64,000 nucleotides of DNA from Pseudomonas sp. FP2335 (GTDB taxonomy: Bacteria; Pseudomonadota; Gammaproteobacteria; Pseudomonadales; Pseudomonadaceae): assembly GCF_030687535.1 (NCBI RefSeq), contig NZ_CP117437.1, forward strand, positions 4,361,501-4,425,500, given 5' to 3'. The translations under genes and the position numbers were made by a program. Every line of letters starts with the position of its first letter. The first letter of the stretch is position 1. Positions 17,042 through 25,774 of the stretch are shown here, one piece after another. The notes below the pieces were generated by a model. It made no database searches and was not told the origin of the DNA. It worked only from the letters and a program-made list of their open reading frames with translations.

Positions 17042-18340
17042 ATGGATATAAAACAGCTCTGGCTCAACGTCCAAGACCTTTGGGGCGCCCTCGATGAACA
17101 CCCGTTGCTGCACGCCAGCCTCGGCCTCCTGGTGTTGCTGGTGGTGGCGCTGTTGCTCGGACGGATGGCGCGCTACCTGATCCTGCACACCATCAAGTTG
17201 CTCGGCCGGCAACCGGCCCTGCACTGGCTCAATGACCTGCGGCACAACAAAGTCTTCCACCGCCTGGCGCAAATGACGCCATCACTGGTGATCCAGTTCG
17301 GCCTGTACCTGGTGCCCGACCTGAGCAAGACAGCGATCCTGTTCATCGGTAACGTGGCCCTGGCGATCAGCATCCTGTTCCTGACGCTGGCCATGAGCGC
17401 CCTGCTCAACGCCCTGCTGGACATCTACGCGCGCACCGAGCATGCGCGCACTCGCTCGATCAAGGGCTACGTGCAGCTGGCGAAAATGGTCCTGTATGTA
17501 TTTGGCGCGATCATCATCGTCGCCACCCTGATCGACCGTTCGCCGCTATTGCTGCTGTCGGGTCTTGGCGCCATGTCGGCCGTGATCCTGTTGGTGTACA
17601 AGGACACCCTGCTGTCGTTCGTCGCCAGCGTGCAACTGACCAGCAACGACATGCTGCGGGTCGGCGACTGGATCGAAATGCCCCAGGTCGGCGCCGATGG
17701 CGATGTGGTGGACATCACCCTGCACACGGTCAAGGTGCAGAACTTCGACAAGACCATCGTCTCCATCCCCACCTGGCGCCTGATGTCCGAGTCGTTCAAG
17801 AACTGGCGCGGCATGCAGGCCTCGGGCGGGCGACGGATCAAGCGCAGCCTGTTTATCGACGCCAGCGGCGTGCGCTTCCTGCGCGACGATGAAGAGGTAC
17901 GCATGACCCAGGTGCACCTGCTCACCGACTACATCGGGCGCAAGCAGGCCGAGCTCAAGGCGTGGAACGAAGCCCAGGGCCACAGTGCGCAACTGTCGGC
18001 CAACCGGCGGCGCATGACCAACCTCGGCACCTTTCGCGCCTACGCCCTGGCCTATCTGAAAAGCCACCCGGACATCCAGCCGAACATGACCTGCATGGTG
18101 CGCCAGATGCAAACCACCGCCCAGGGTGTGCCGCTGGAGATCTACTGCTTCACGCGCACCACGGCGTGGGCGGATTACGAGCGGATCCAGGGGGACATTT
18201 TTGACTATCTGCTGGCGGTGTTGCCGGAGTTTGGCTTGAGCCTGTATCAGCAGCCGAGTGGCAATGACTTGCGCGCTGGGATGCTGCCGGCCCTGCTCGG
18301 TGCCAGTCATTTACCACCGTTGGAAAACAAATCTGCCTAG
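17042..18340 (+). CDS. MscS-type mechanosensitive channel, YbdG-like
   Basis: A 432-residue inner-membrane channel. Five hydrophobic segments occupy residues 20-190; the pore-lining helix is SGLGAMSAVILLVYKDTLLS, followed by the beta domain with DWIEMPQVGADGDVVDITLH and IVSIPTWRLMSESFKNW. The large C-terminal domain (residues 250-432) and these signatures place it with YbdG/MscM rather than the short MscS. The protein relieves turgor or contributes to osmotic sensing. It is a single gene, ended by a REP pair. Confidence 0.85.
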   Translation: MDIKQLWLNVQDLWGALDEHPLLHASLGLLVLLVVALLLGRMARYLILHTIKLLGRQPALHWLNDLRHNKVFHRLAQMTPSLVIQFGLYLVPDLSKTAILFIGNVALAISILFLTLAMSALLNALLDIYARTEHARTRSIKGYVQLAKMVLYVFGAIIIVATLIDRSPLLLLSGLGAMSAVILLVYKDTLLSFVASVQLTSNDMLRVGDWIEMPQVGADGDVVDITLHTVKVQNFDKTIVSIPTWRLMSESFKNWRGMQASGGRRIKRSLFIDASGVRFLRDDEEVRMTQVHLLTDYIGRKQAELKAWNEAQGHSAQLSANRRRMTNLGTFRAYALAYLKSHPDIQPNMTCMVRQMQTTAQGVPLEIYCFTRTTAWADYERIQGDIFDYLLAVLPEFGLSLYQQPSGNDLRAGMLPALLGASHLPPLENKSA

Positions 18341-18354
18341 CACTACCAACCATT

Positions 18355-18444
18355 TGTGGGAGCGGGCTTGCCCGCGATGGCGGTGTATCAGTCGAAAGAT
18401 TCACAAACTGACACTCCCCCATCGCGGGCAAGCCCGCTCCCACA
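18355..18444. repeat. REP pair (GAGCGGGCTTG class)
   Basis: Inverted arms TGTGGGAGCGGGCTTGCCCG and CGGGCAAGCCCGCTCCCACA enclose GCGATGGCGGTGTATCAGTC and its partial mirror. It fills the space between convergent genes (channel and lipoprotein) and may act as a bidirectional 3'-end structure. Confidence 0.9.
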
Positions 18445-18473
18445 GGGTCAGTGGGGGATTTGCCAGCGCAGGC

Positions 18474-19727
18474 TCACCGCGACGCGCACAACGCCTTGAT
18501 CTGGTGCTTGGGCGCTTGATCACGCAGGCACACTGCGCCCTTCAGGCCGGCTTTTTCCCAGGCCTGGGTGGCAGCGGAACCTGCCAGGTTGGCGTCGTCG
18601 CAGCCAATGGCAAAAGCGCTCAAGGCGCGCTGGCGCTCCTCATAGTTCGCATACGCATTGCGCGAAAGTTCCTCTGCCGACTCAGAGAGCTTTTCCACCT
18701 GAGTCGAAAAGGCCGAGCACGACTCATGTGCGCTTTTACGCAGCGTTGCCGCGGCCACTTCTTCAGCATTGGCGGCAGCGGCCTTCGCCACGGGGTCGAC
18801 TTGTGCGCGCAACCAGTCGGTGGCGGGCTGTTTTTGCGTCGCGACAAAATCAGCGATGGTTTGCAACCAAACCGTTGGGTGTGGGGTTTCAGCGACTGTC
18901 ACGGTCAAGTTCACAGGGCCGGCATAGCTTTCACCCTTTTCCCCTTCCTGGGCCGGCAGGTTGACCCATAGCCCACTGGTTTGCAGCGAGTTGTCAGTGC
19001 TCACGGTTTTCGGCGTAACCCCATCTCCGCCGATGAACACCTCCATGACCTTATCCCCCGTTGATTGAGTCGACATGCCGGGCTTGGAGGCCGAGACCAG
19101 GATTGAAAAGCCCTTGACCTTATCTTCGTTCATGGTGGTCACGGGCTTGGGGTAATAAATCTTGTAGACCTGTGGGATGACCGTCGAGGCCGGGCCGCCT
19201 TTGGGCACTTTAAATGAGATCTGTGCGAAGAACGTCGGCGTGCCCAGGCTCCATTCCTTCCACTTATCCACCATTTCTATCGCCACGCCGCTCTTGCAGT
19301 TGACAGGGTTGTACCAGTTGCCCTGACTCTTACCTGCTGTTTGCGGACAGAACTCACCTTTCTTCACACGTGGCGCCACGACGACATACAGACAACCCCG
19401 CATCCTCACCGTCTCTCCCTGCACGCCGAACAGATAGTCCGGGTTTTGCCCGATGATAGTCACCGTCTCTCTATCGGCCTTTGCCGCTTGCGCCACCGCA
19501 TCGGTCAGGTAACCCACGACCCATTCACTGACTTTGTCCACGCCGAACGTCAATGCCTTGACCCCCAATGCACTCTCGCTCACCCCGCCGGATGCACTGC
19601 ACGCACTGTTGCTGAAAAACGCCCTGGCAATGACGGTCCCTTGTTCAGAGTCTCGGGGTTTGACATCAAAGTATCCGCACCCAGCAGCCAGGCAACTCAA
19701 GAACACAATCCAGATTGTCTTCAGCAT
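18474..19727 (-). CDS. Unrecognised lipoprotein, partner of the upstream protease
   Basis: A 417-residue lipoprotein of no family I recognise. The signal MLKTIWIVFLSCLAAG ends in lipobox LAAGC (cysteine 17). The mature part has an N-terminal third with a possible domain (residues 30-110, ending in MRGCLYVVVAPRVKKGEFC), a beta-rich middle (about 150-290), and a helical, cysteine-containing C-terminus (KSAHESCSAFSTQVEKLSES to the end). Six or more cysteines suggest disulfides in the periplasm or outside. ATG 19727 follows the protease stop by one base, and its GGAGGT ribosome site lies within the last codons of the protease gene, so translation is coupled. The role is unknown; a protease substrate, chaperone or inhibitor are all possible. 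Confidence 0.8.
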   Translation of the reverse strand: MLKTIWIVFLSCLAAGCGYFDVKPRDSEQGTVIARAFFSNSACSASGGVSESALGVKALTFGVDKVSEWVVGYLTDAVAQAAKADRETVTIIGQNPDYLFGVQGETVRMRGCLYVVVAPRVKKGEFCPQTAGKSQGNWYNPVNCKSGVAIEMVDKWKEWSLGTPTFFAQISFKVPKGGPASTVIPQVYKIYYPKPVTTMNEDKVKGFSILVSASKPGMSTQSTGDKVMEVFIGGDGVTPKTVSTDNSLQTSGLWVNLPAQEGEKGESYAGPVNLTVTVAETPHPTVWLQTIADFVATQKQPATDWLRAQVDPVAKAAAANAEEVAAATLRKSAHESCSAFSTQVEKLSESAEELSRNAYANYEERQRALSAFAIGCDDANLAGSAATQAWEKAGLKGAVCLRDQAPKHQIKALCASR

Positions 19728-19728
19728 T

Positions 19729-20982
19729 TTAGAGACCTCCATTTTTTCCAACGTTGAATGCCGAATACATCGAGCCATCAAAGCTCCCGCTGGATTCAGC
19801 ACAGGCCGGCCAACCTTCATCTTCGTCAAAACCCGGGGTTCCAGAATGGACGCCTACATACTCGATAACGGCGCCTTGCCCGTTGGCTTTTTCATAAGCG
19901 GAGAGAATCATCGGGCTACCGCTGAAACCCTTGGATGTCTGGCACGTGTGGTAGATACAGGCCGGGCCGACGGCCTGCACCCTGCACTGTGCGGCGTCGG
20001 CGGCACTCCAACGGAAAGCGTCTAGCCAACTGGGGCGAGCCGTGCCCGTAGCCACGCTGCGCGAGGGCTCAAGCATGGCCAACGCTTCATCGAGCAGCGC
20101 AAAGGGGCCACCGATCCATAACAGCTGTTCTGCTTGCGGCGTCTTGTATAAGGCTTCAGGCAGTGCTTCAGCGCCAGGCTCTCGTAATGTCAGGGCTGGG
20201 ACACGTACCGGGTCCTGGTCGATGTCAAAGCGCTTGAACACTTGCAACCGCTCTATATCCGCGTTCGAAACCACTACCCTGCGCTTGAGATCCACACTTT
20301 GAATGGTGATAGTCGAGGGCAATGCAGAGCGGAACTCGTCGCGTACCTTTCCATCCGTTTGCCGGATAAAGCAGTGGCGCGCCGTCATCAATGTGCGCTC
20401 GTCCAGAAGCATCCCAGTACAAAACGCACGCCCCTGATAAGCCATTACCACCACTGAACGCTTGGGGATTTCAGGGTTGGGCACATTCGGCGCGCTGCCG
20501 GAATCGTCCAGGCAACCACGGTCCAACGCCACCAGGGTGACCGCATATTTGCGGTCCCGTGGCAGTGGCACCAGGCCACGCAGTTCGCCGACCGAGCTGC
20601 CACAGCCCATCACTCTGCCTCGGTTGATCGGCTGGTGCTGAGGGGCTCCGTTCACAATCGGTGACCCGATGGGATCTGGTTCTATGGTTTGCTGGTTTTC
20701 ACCGCCACCGCGTTTCAGTCTCACCGCTGCTTGGTTTTCCAATGCCGCGCTTCCCATCCGCGCAGCGTTTGATAACCAAGCCGCGGCGTCCTGATGCGCT
20801 TGAAAGCTGTTGAACGAGTCAACCAGGCGATCCTTCGCAAATTCCCTCTCGAACCCACCCTCGTCCTGTGCCAAAGCAGGCGCCGCAAAGGTCAGGAAAA
20901 AAGACAGGACGAGGAAAACAGCTGAAGCACTGCCGATGGAAGCAGCGCTGAGGGCGCGCAAACGTGAGAAACAAGCAGCCAT
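19729..20982 (-). CDS. Secreted trypsin-fold serine protease
   Basis: A 417-residue exported protease. The signal peptide (hydrophobic core at residues 20-36, then APALAQ) is followed by a ~100-residue pro-region or adaptor, then the chymotrypsin fold. FCTGMLLDERTLMTARHC carries the catalytic histidine (203) inside a cysteine pair (188, 204). KGFSGSPM holds the nucleophile Ser354 and resembles V8/glutamyl-endopeptidase or bacterial S1B members. IEYVGVHSG is the usual strand after it. The Asp of the triad is probably among D253/D255/D257. ATG 20982 is chosen from AAAGG 8 bases upstream. It is first of a two-gene operon with a lipoprotein. The target is unknown. Confidence 0.82.
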   Translation of the reverse strand: MAACFSRLRALSAASIGSASAVFLVLSFFLTFAAPALAQDEGGFEREFAKDRLVDSFNSFQAHQDAAAWLSNAARMGSAALENQAAVRLKRGGGENQQTIEPDPIGSPIVNGAPQHQPINRGRVMGCGSSVGELRGLVPLPRDRKYAVTLVALDRGCLDDSGSAPNVPNPEIPKRSVVVMAYQGRAFCTGMLLDERTLMTARHCFIRQTDGKVRDEFRSALPSTITIQSVDLKRRVVVSNADIERLQVFKRFDIDQDPVRVPALTLREPGAEALPEALYKTPQAEQLLWIGGPFALLDEALAMLEPSRSVATGTARPSWLDAFRWSAADAAQCRVQAVGPACIYHTCQTSKGFSGSPMILSAYEKANGQGAVIEYVGVHSGTPGFDEDEGWPACAESSGSFDGSMYSAFNVGKNGGL

Positions 20983-21063
20983 TATGTACACCTTTCATCT
21001 CAAGGATAAAAAAGGCCTCAGGCGCTCAATCACGCTGATACGACAAGTACTTCAAAGAAGGGA

Positions 21064-21080
21064 CCGACCCGTTGGGTCGG
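21064..21080 (-). terminator. Probable terminator after the DMT gene
   Basis: A perfect 7-bp stem CCGACCC/GGGTCGG with a 3-nt loop. On the minus strand it is followed by the pyrimidine-rich TCCCTTCTTT. It lies between the DMT stop (21195) and the protease start. The CCGTTGGGT part is repeated imperfectly at 21109-21120. Confidence 0.55.
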
Positions 21081-21194
21081 CTTCTCAAACCTTACTCACG
21101 GTGATGATCCGTTGGGTTGGATACCTACACCGGTGAGCTTAGCCAGCATTGCGCTGGCGTCCATCGGGAAGCGAAAAATATCAATCCGCCCAAC

Positions 21195-22061
21195 TCAAAC
21201 CGAAGATACGCGGCGCTCAACCCCCAACCGACTGATCCACACCGCCCCCAAAATCACCAACCCGCCCAACGCCAAGCGCCCCAGCGGCTCATGCTGGTTC
21301 CAGATCAGCAAATTCAGCAGCAACCCCACCGGCACATGCAGGTTGTTCATCACCGCCAACGTGCCACCCTGTACCAGGCAGGCGCCCTTGTTCCACCAGT
21401 ACATGCCCAGTGCCGTGCTGACCAACCCCAGGAATACCAGCACGCCCCATTGCAACGGTGCATCGGGCAGGAAGTTGGCCTTGCCGAACAACAGGAACGC
21501 CGGCAACACCACCAGCAATGCGCCCACATAGAAGAAACCGAAACGCCGGTAATGCGGCAGGTCGCTCGGGTAGCGCTGGACCAGATGCTTGTACATCACC
21601 TGCCCGGCGGCATAGGTGAAGTTGGCCAGTTGCAGCAGCAGGAAGCCACCCAGGAAGTGCGGGGTGATCTGGTCGAAGCGAATCACCGCCGCGCCCGCCA
21701 CCGCCACCAGTGCGGCGACCAGCGCCCAGGGGTTGAAGCGGCGGTTGAGGGCGTCTTCGATCAGGGTCACGTGCAACGGCGTGAGAATGGTGAACAGCAG
21801 CACCTCCGGCACCGTGAGCACGCGAAAGCTCAGGTACAGGCACACGTAGGTCACGCCAAATTGCAGCGCGCCAATCACCAGCATGCCGCGCATGAACCCC
21901 GGTTCCACCGAACGCCAGCGGGTCAGCGGGATAAACACCAGGCCGGCCAGCAACACGCGCACCAGCACGGCGAAGTAGCTGTCGACGTGACCGGCGAGGT
22001 ACTCGCCGATCAAGCTGAAGGAAAATGCCTGAATCAGGGTGACAACCAGTAGATAGCCCAT
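21195..22061 (-). CDS. EamA/DMT-family transporter
   Basis: A 288-residue inner-membrane protein with ten hydrophobic segments formed by two EamA repeats (residues 1-140 and 145-275), the plan of drug/metabolite transporters of the carboxylate/amino acid/amine group. The second repeat carries TALGMYWWNKGACLVQGGTL, typical of the family. ATG 22061 has GAGG upstream. It is a single gene; a hairpin at 21064 probably ends it. Direction and substrate cannot be predicted; small metabolite export is usual. Confidence 0.85.
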   Translation of the reverse strand: MGYLLVVTLIQAFSFSLIGEYLAGHVDSYFAVLVRVLLAGLVFIPLTRWRSVEPGFMRGMLVIGALQFGVTYVCLYLSFRVLTVPEVLLFTILTPLHVTLIEDALNRRFNPWALVAALVAVAGAAVIRFDQITPHFLGGFLLLQLANFTYAAGQVMYKHLVQRYPSDLPHYRRFGFFYVGALLVVLPAFLLFGKANFLPDAPLQWGVLVFLGLVSTALGMYWWNKGACLVQGGTLAVMNNLHVPVGLLLNLLIWNQHEPLGRLALGGLVILGAVWISRLGVERRVSSV

Positions 22062-22123
22062 GCGCGCCTCGCTTCGAATGGGCGGGACATTAAAGGTTTT
22101 CGGCGCTTGACGAAACTCAGGGC

Positions 22124-22158
22124 AAAAAAAACCCGACCTCGCTAAAGCGGCAGTCGGG
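22124..22158 (-). terminator. Terminator of azoR
   Basis: On the minus strand: stem CCCGAC/GTCGGG with an inner GC-rich region (TGCCGCTTTAGCGAG) followed by eight T residues (complement of 22124-22131). It is placed 100 bp after the azoR stop. Confidence 0.85.
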
Positions 22159-22264
22159 CAGGAGCACTCAGGAGCAAAAAGTGCAAAGGGAGGTTCATTA
22201 CGCGTACTTGAAGGGTTTGCGTGGCACTAGATAAACACCGCGCGATTATCTGACGATTAAAGGA

Positions 22265-22864
22265 TCAGGCGACCTGTGCCAACAGCGCCTTGGCGTGGTT
22301 GATGCCCTTTTCCTGGAAGTCACCGCTCAGGTTCACGCCTTCGGCATGAATGAACGTCACGTCGTGGATGCCGATAAAGCCCATGACCTGGCGCAGGTAC
22401 GGTTCCTGGTGATCCGACGTGGCGCCGATGTGGATGCCGCCGCGGGCGGTCAACACGATGGCGCGCTTGCCAGTGAGCAAGCCCTGCGGGCCGGTGGCGG
22501 TGTATTTGAACGTCACACCGGCGCGCAGCACGTGGTCCAGCCAGGCCTTGAGGGTGCTGGGGATGGCGAAGTTGTACATCGGCGCGGCCATCACCAGCAC
22601 GTCGGCGGCGAGTAATTCGTCGGTCAATGCGTTGGAGCGGTCGAGGCTGGCCTGTTCGCTGGCGCTACGCTGATCTGCAGGTTTCATCCAACCGCCCAGC
22701 AGGTCGGCATCCAGGTGTGGCAGCGGGTTGAGGGCCACGTCACGGACGGTGATCCGGTCCGCCGGGTGGGCGGCCTGCCATTGGCTGATGAACTGCTGGG
22801 TCAGCTGGCGGGAGATCGAGCCTTGCTGGCGGGCGCTGCTTTCGATGATCAGAACGTTGGACAT
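22265..22864 (-). CDS. azoR: FMN-dependent NADH:quinone/azo reductase
   Basis: A 199-residue flavodoxin-fold cytoplasmic enzyme that reduces quinones and azo compounds with NADH through bound FMN. The FMN phosphate loop is at the N-terminus (ESSARQQGSISRQLT). Further flavin-contact motifs are APMYNFAIPSTLKAWLDHV near 95-112 and TARGGIHIG near 140. Full length for the AzoR/AcpD family. It is separated from a divergent LysR gene by one small gene, like the azoR1 locus of other Pseudomonas. An A/T-rich inverted repeat at 22964 could be the LysR operator. Confidence 0.93.
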   Translation of the reverse strand: MSNVLIIESSARQQGSISRQLTQQFISQWQAAHPADRITVRDVALNPLPHLDADLLGGWMKPADQRSASEQASLDRSNALTDELLAADVLVMAAPMYNFAIPSTLKAWLDHVLRAGVTFKYTATGPQGLLTGKRAIVLTARGGIHIGATSDHQEPYLRQVMGFIGIHDVTFIHAEGVNLSGDFQEKGINHAKALLAQVA

Positions 22865-22963
22865 GGCTGCGTAGGCTCCATCTGTAAATGCTGTAAGTCG
22901 ATGGAGTGGAGATTAAACAGAGCCAATTCGATAAAAAAGCGCAAAAAACTGCTATAACCCATC

Positions 22964-22979
22964 TATAAATTTGTTTATA
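22964..22979. promoter_or_regulatory. A/T-rich inverted repeat upstream of azoR
   Basis: TATAAA-TTTG-TTTATA, perfect 6-bp arms, 100 bp before the azoR start. Its form fits a LysR binding site, and the neighbouring LysR gene (23380) is the natural candidate. A role as promoter element is equally possible. Confidence 0.4.
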
Positions 22980-23015
22980 AGCGGAGTATTCCTCTGGAGA
23001 TGCTCCGCTGTCGGG

Positions 23016-23330
23016 TTATTTCGGGCTGCAAGCCAGGGCAATGCGCATCTTGATGATGGCGCGGTTGAACTTGACGGTGGTGTTGGTGCTTTTACCTGCC
23101 GGCACCGTGACCTTGCGATTGCGTGGCGCTTCCGGGCCGTTGGTGAAGGTTACCGAACACACTGCATCGTTGGTGCCGTAGTTATTCAGGCGGATCGAAC
23201 TGATGTCACCGTCCACATCGGAGGCGGTGTAATCAATGCTCACGCCGTCGATCTTTTTCGTCACGTCGATGGAATAGGCAAACGCGCTCAGCGGCAGCAG
23301 CGCCAGCAACACACAACAGAATTTTCTCAT
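23016..23330 (-). CDS. Small periplasmic protein of unknown function
   Basis: A 104-residue secreted protein. The signal MRKFCCVLLALLPLSAFAYS is cleaved after AFA or AYS. The mature part predicts a single beta-sandwich: SIDVTKKIDGVSIDYTAS, then DISSIRLNNYGTNDAVCSV, ending KMRIALACSPK with two cysteines likely to form a disulfide. The pattern resembles chaperone-type immunoglobulin-like sandwich proteins but I do not recognise a named family. ATG 23330 follows GGAGACC. It lies between azoR and the divergent LysR gene, so it may belong to the same regulon. Unknown role. Confidence 0.7.
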   Translation of the reverse strand: MRKFCCVLLALLPLSAFAYSIDVTKKIDGVSIDYTASDVDGDISSIRLNNYGTNDAVCSVTFTNGPEAPRNRKVTVPAGKSTNTTVKFNRAIIKMRIALACSPK

Positions 23331-23379
23331 TCGGTGGTCTCCAATAAGGACCGCCAGCTTAGGACAAGAGGAACCCATC

Positions 23380-24303
23380 TTGAAAGCGCCCCGCGTTACC
23401 CTCGATCAATGGCGCACGCTGCAGGCCGTGGTCGACCACGGCGGCTTCGCTCAGGCGGCTGAAGCGCTGCACCGTTCGCAGTCCTCGGTGAGCTACACCG
23501 TGGCCCGCATGCAAGACCAACTTGGCGTGCCGCTGTTGCGCATCGACGGGCGCAAGGCCGTGCTCACCGACGCCGGCGAAGTGCTGTTACGCCGCTCGCG
23601 GCAACTGGTGAAGAATGCCAGCCAGCTGGAAGACCTCGCCCACCATATGGAACAGGGCTGGGAAGCCGAAGTGCGCCTGGTGGTAGACGCCGCCTACCCG
23701 AATGCACGCCTGGTGCGCGCCCTCTCGGCCTTTATGCCGCAGAGCCGTGGCTGCCGCGTGCGCCTGCGCGAGGAGGTGCTGTCCGGCGTGGAAGAGTTGT
23801 TGATCGAAGGCGTGGCCGATCTGGCGATCTGCGGGTTCAGTATTCCCGGTTACCTGGGCACGGAAATGAGCGACGTGGAATTTGTCGCCGTGGCCCACCC
23901 CGAACACGCCCTGCACCGCATGAACCGCGAACTGAGCTTCCAGGACCTGGAAAGCCAGATGCAGGTGGTGATCCGCGACTCCGGCCGCCAGCAACCGCGC
24001 GATGTAGGCTGGCTCGGCGCCGAGCAGCGCTGGACCGTCGGCAGCCTGGCCACCGCCGCATCATTCGTGGGCAGCGGCCTGGGCTTTGCCTGGTTGCCCC
24101 GGCACATGATCGAACGCGAACTCACCGAAGGCGTGCTCAAGCAGCTACCCTTGGAACAGGGCGGCAGCCGTCACCCCACGTTCTACCTCTACTCGAACAA
24201 GGACAAACCCCTGGGGCCCGCGACGCAGATCCTCGTGGAACTGCTGCGGACCTTTGACACCGCCCCGTTGGACGCACCTTTCGCCGCCCCCCAGCAAGCC
24301 TGA
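23380..24303 (+). CDS. LysR-family regulator of the azoR locus
   Basis: A 307-residue LysR protein. DNA-binding helices lie in residues 8-65 (QWRTLQAVVDHGGFAQAAEA, RSQSSVSYTVARMQDQLGV), and an effector-binding domain starts near 95 (AEVRLVVDAAYP). TTG 23380 is the likely start: AGAGGA lies 8 bases upstream, and no ATG or GTG exists near the family N-terminus. It is divergent from the small periplasmic gene and azoR, and followed 14 bp later by an alpha/beta hydrolase. It probably controls azoR in response to quinone or electrophile stress (inference from the locus). Confidence 0.88.
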   Translation: MKAPRVTLDQWRTLQAVVDHGGFAQAAEALHRSQSSVSYTVARMQDQLGVPLLRIDGRKAVLTDAGEVLLRRSRQLVKNASQLEDLAHHMEQGWEAEVRLVVDAAYPNARLVRALSAFMPQSRGCRVRLREEVLSGVEELLIEGVADLAICGFSIPGYLGTEMSDVEFVAVAHPEHALHRMNRELSFQDLESQMQVVIRDSGRQQPRDVGWLGAEQRWTVGSLATAASFVGSGLGFAWLPRHMIERELTEGVLKQLPLEQGGSRHPTFYLYSNKDKPLGPATQILVELLRTFDTAPLDAPFAAPQQA

Positions 24304-24317
24304 AACGGAGTTCACCC

Positions 24318-25121
24318 ATGGCCTGGTTCGACCACGAGGGATGCAGCCTGCACTACGAGGAATACGGCCACGGCACCCCACTGATCCTGATCCACGGCCT
24401 GGGCTCCAGCAGCCAGGATTGGGAATTGCAGATTCCAGTGCTGGCCAGGCATTACCGCCTGATCGTGGTAGACGTGCGAGGTCATGGCCGCTCGGATAAA
24501 CCCCGTGAGCGCTACAGCATCCGGGGTTTCACTGACGACCTGATTGCCTTGTTCGAGCACCTGAGCCTACCACCGGCCCACGTGGTGGGCTTGTCCATGG
24601 GCGGCATGATCGCCTTCCAACTGGCGGTGGACGAACCGGCCCTGCTCAAGAGCCTGTGCATCGTCAACAGCGCGCCCGAAGTGAAAGTTCGCAGCGCCGA
24701 CGATTACTGGCAATGGGCCAAGCGCTGGAGCCTGGCGCGGTTGCTGAGCCTGGCCACGATCGGCAAGGCGTTGGGCGAGCGGTTGTTCCCCAAACCGGCG
24801 CAGGCCGGCCTGCGTCGCAAGATGGCCGAACGCTGGGCAAAAAACGACAAACGTGCTTATCTCGCCAGCTTCGATGCAATTGTGGGCTGGGGGGTGCAGG
24901 AACATCTTTCCCGAATTACCTGTCCTACGCTGGTCATCAGCGCCGACCACGACTACACCCCCGTGGCGCAGAAACAAAACTATGTAAAACTGCTGCCCGA
25001 TGCGCGACTGGTGGTGATCGAAGATTCCCGCCATGCCACGCCGCTGGATCAACCCGAAGTCTTTAACGCTACCTTGCTTGATTTTCTAAAGACAGTCGAA
25101 ACCACTACCCAGGATCACTGA
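24318..25121 (+). CDS. Alpha/beta-fold hydrolase
   Basis: A 267-residue cytoplasmic alpha/beta hydrolase. Oxyanion-hole LIHGLGSSSQDW is near residue 25, the nucleophile elbow GLSMGG near 95, and the catalytic Asp/His are likely in ISADHDYTP (about 215) and EDSRHATPLDQP (about 240). The lid region is helical (DYWQWAKRWSLARLL). Overall it looks like the 3-oxoadipate enol-lactonase/haloperoxidase branch, but the substrate is not predictable. CGGAG lies 8 bases before ATG. It is followed 3 bp later by the cyclophilin gene, so the two are co-transcribed. Confidence 0.85.
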   Translation: MAWFDHEGCSLHYEEYGHGTPLILIHGLGSSSQDWELQIPVLARHYRLIVVDVRGHGRSDKPRERYSIRGFTDDLIALFEHLSLPPAHVVGLSMGGMIAFQLAVDEPALLKSLCIVNSAPEVKVRSADDYWQWAKRWSLARLLSLATIGKALGERLFPKPAQAGLRRKMAERWAKNDKRAYLASFDAIVGWGVQEHLSRITCPTLVISADHDYTPVAQKQNYVKLLPDARLVVIEDSRHATPLDQPEVFNATLLDFLKTVETTTQDH

Positions 25122-25124
25122 CCC

Positions 25125-25688
25125 ATGCTGAAAAAAATCGCCTTCTTTGCCGGTTCCGTTCTATTCGCTGCCAACTTGATGGCGGCCGAGGCTGCCAAGG
25201 CGCCCCGCGTCGAAATCATCACCACCAACGGCAACATCGAAATCGAACTGGACCCGGTCAAGGCGCCGATCAGTACCAAGAACTTCCTGGCCTACGTGGA
25301 CAAGGGTTTCTACACCAACACGATTTTCCACCGCGTGATCCCGGGTTTCATGATCCAGGGCGGCGGGTTCACCCCGCAGATGTCGCAAAAGCCGACCGAA
25401 GCGCCGATCCGCAACGAAGCCAGCAACGGCCTGCATAACGTGCGCGGCACCTTGTCCATGGCCCGCACCAACGACCCGAACTCGGCCACCAGCCAGTTCT
25501 TCATCAACGTTGCCGACAATGCGTTCCTCGACCCGGGCCGTGACGCCGGTTACGCGGTGTTCGCCAAGGTGGTCAAGGGCATGGACGTGGTCGATGTCAT
25601 CGTCAACTCCCAGACCACCACCAAGCAGGGCATGCAGAACGTGCCAATCGATCCTGTCCTGATCAAGTCGGCCAAGCGCATCGACTGA
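25125..25688 (+). CDS. ppiA: Periplasmic peptidyl-prolyl cis-trans isomerase, cyclophilin type
   Basis: A 187-residue secreted cyclophilin which catalyses proline isomerisation during folding of envelope proteins. The signal [20 protein letters not shown] is followed by the catalytic core: [15 protein letters not shown] (catalytic Arg and Met/Gln), [20 protein letters not shown], and [12 protein letters not shown]. Length and motifs match PpiA. The ribosome site AGGA lies within the last codons of the hydrolase gene, so expression is coupled. Confidence 0.9.
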   Translation: MLKKIAFFAGSVLFAANLMAAEAAKAPRVEIITTNGNIEIELDPVKAPISTKNFLAYVDKGFYTNTIFHRVIPGFMIQGGGFTPQMSQKPTEAPIRNEASNGLHNVRGTLSMARTNDPNSATSQFFINVADNAFLDPGRDAGYAVFAKVVKGMDVVDVIVNSQTTTKQGMQNVPIDPVLIKSAKRID

Positions 25689-25737
25689 GGTCCGCAGGAG
25701 GTTCCGCGCGTGGCCCACAAGGCCGCGCGCGCATTTG

Positions 25738-25774
25738 AAAGGAGAGCCCGCCCTGCGGGCGTCATACCTAATGC
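25738..25774 (+). promoter_or_regulatory. Hairpin-separated ribosome site of the ABC exporter
   Basis: AAAGGAGAG (25738-25746) is followed by the perfect stem GCCCGC/GCGGGC with loop CCT (25746-25760), then GTCATACCTA and ATG at 25771. Folding of the hairpin would reduce the effective spacing from ~25 to ~10 bases. Confidence 0.45.
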
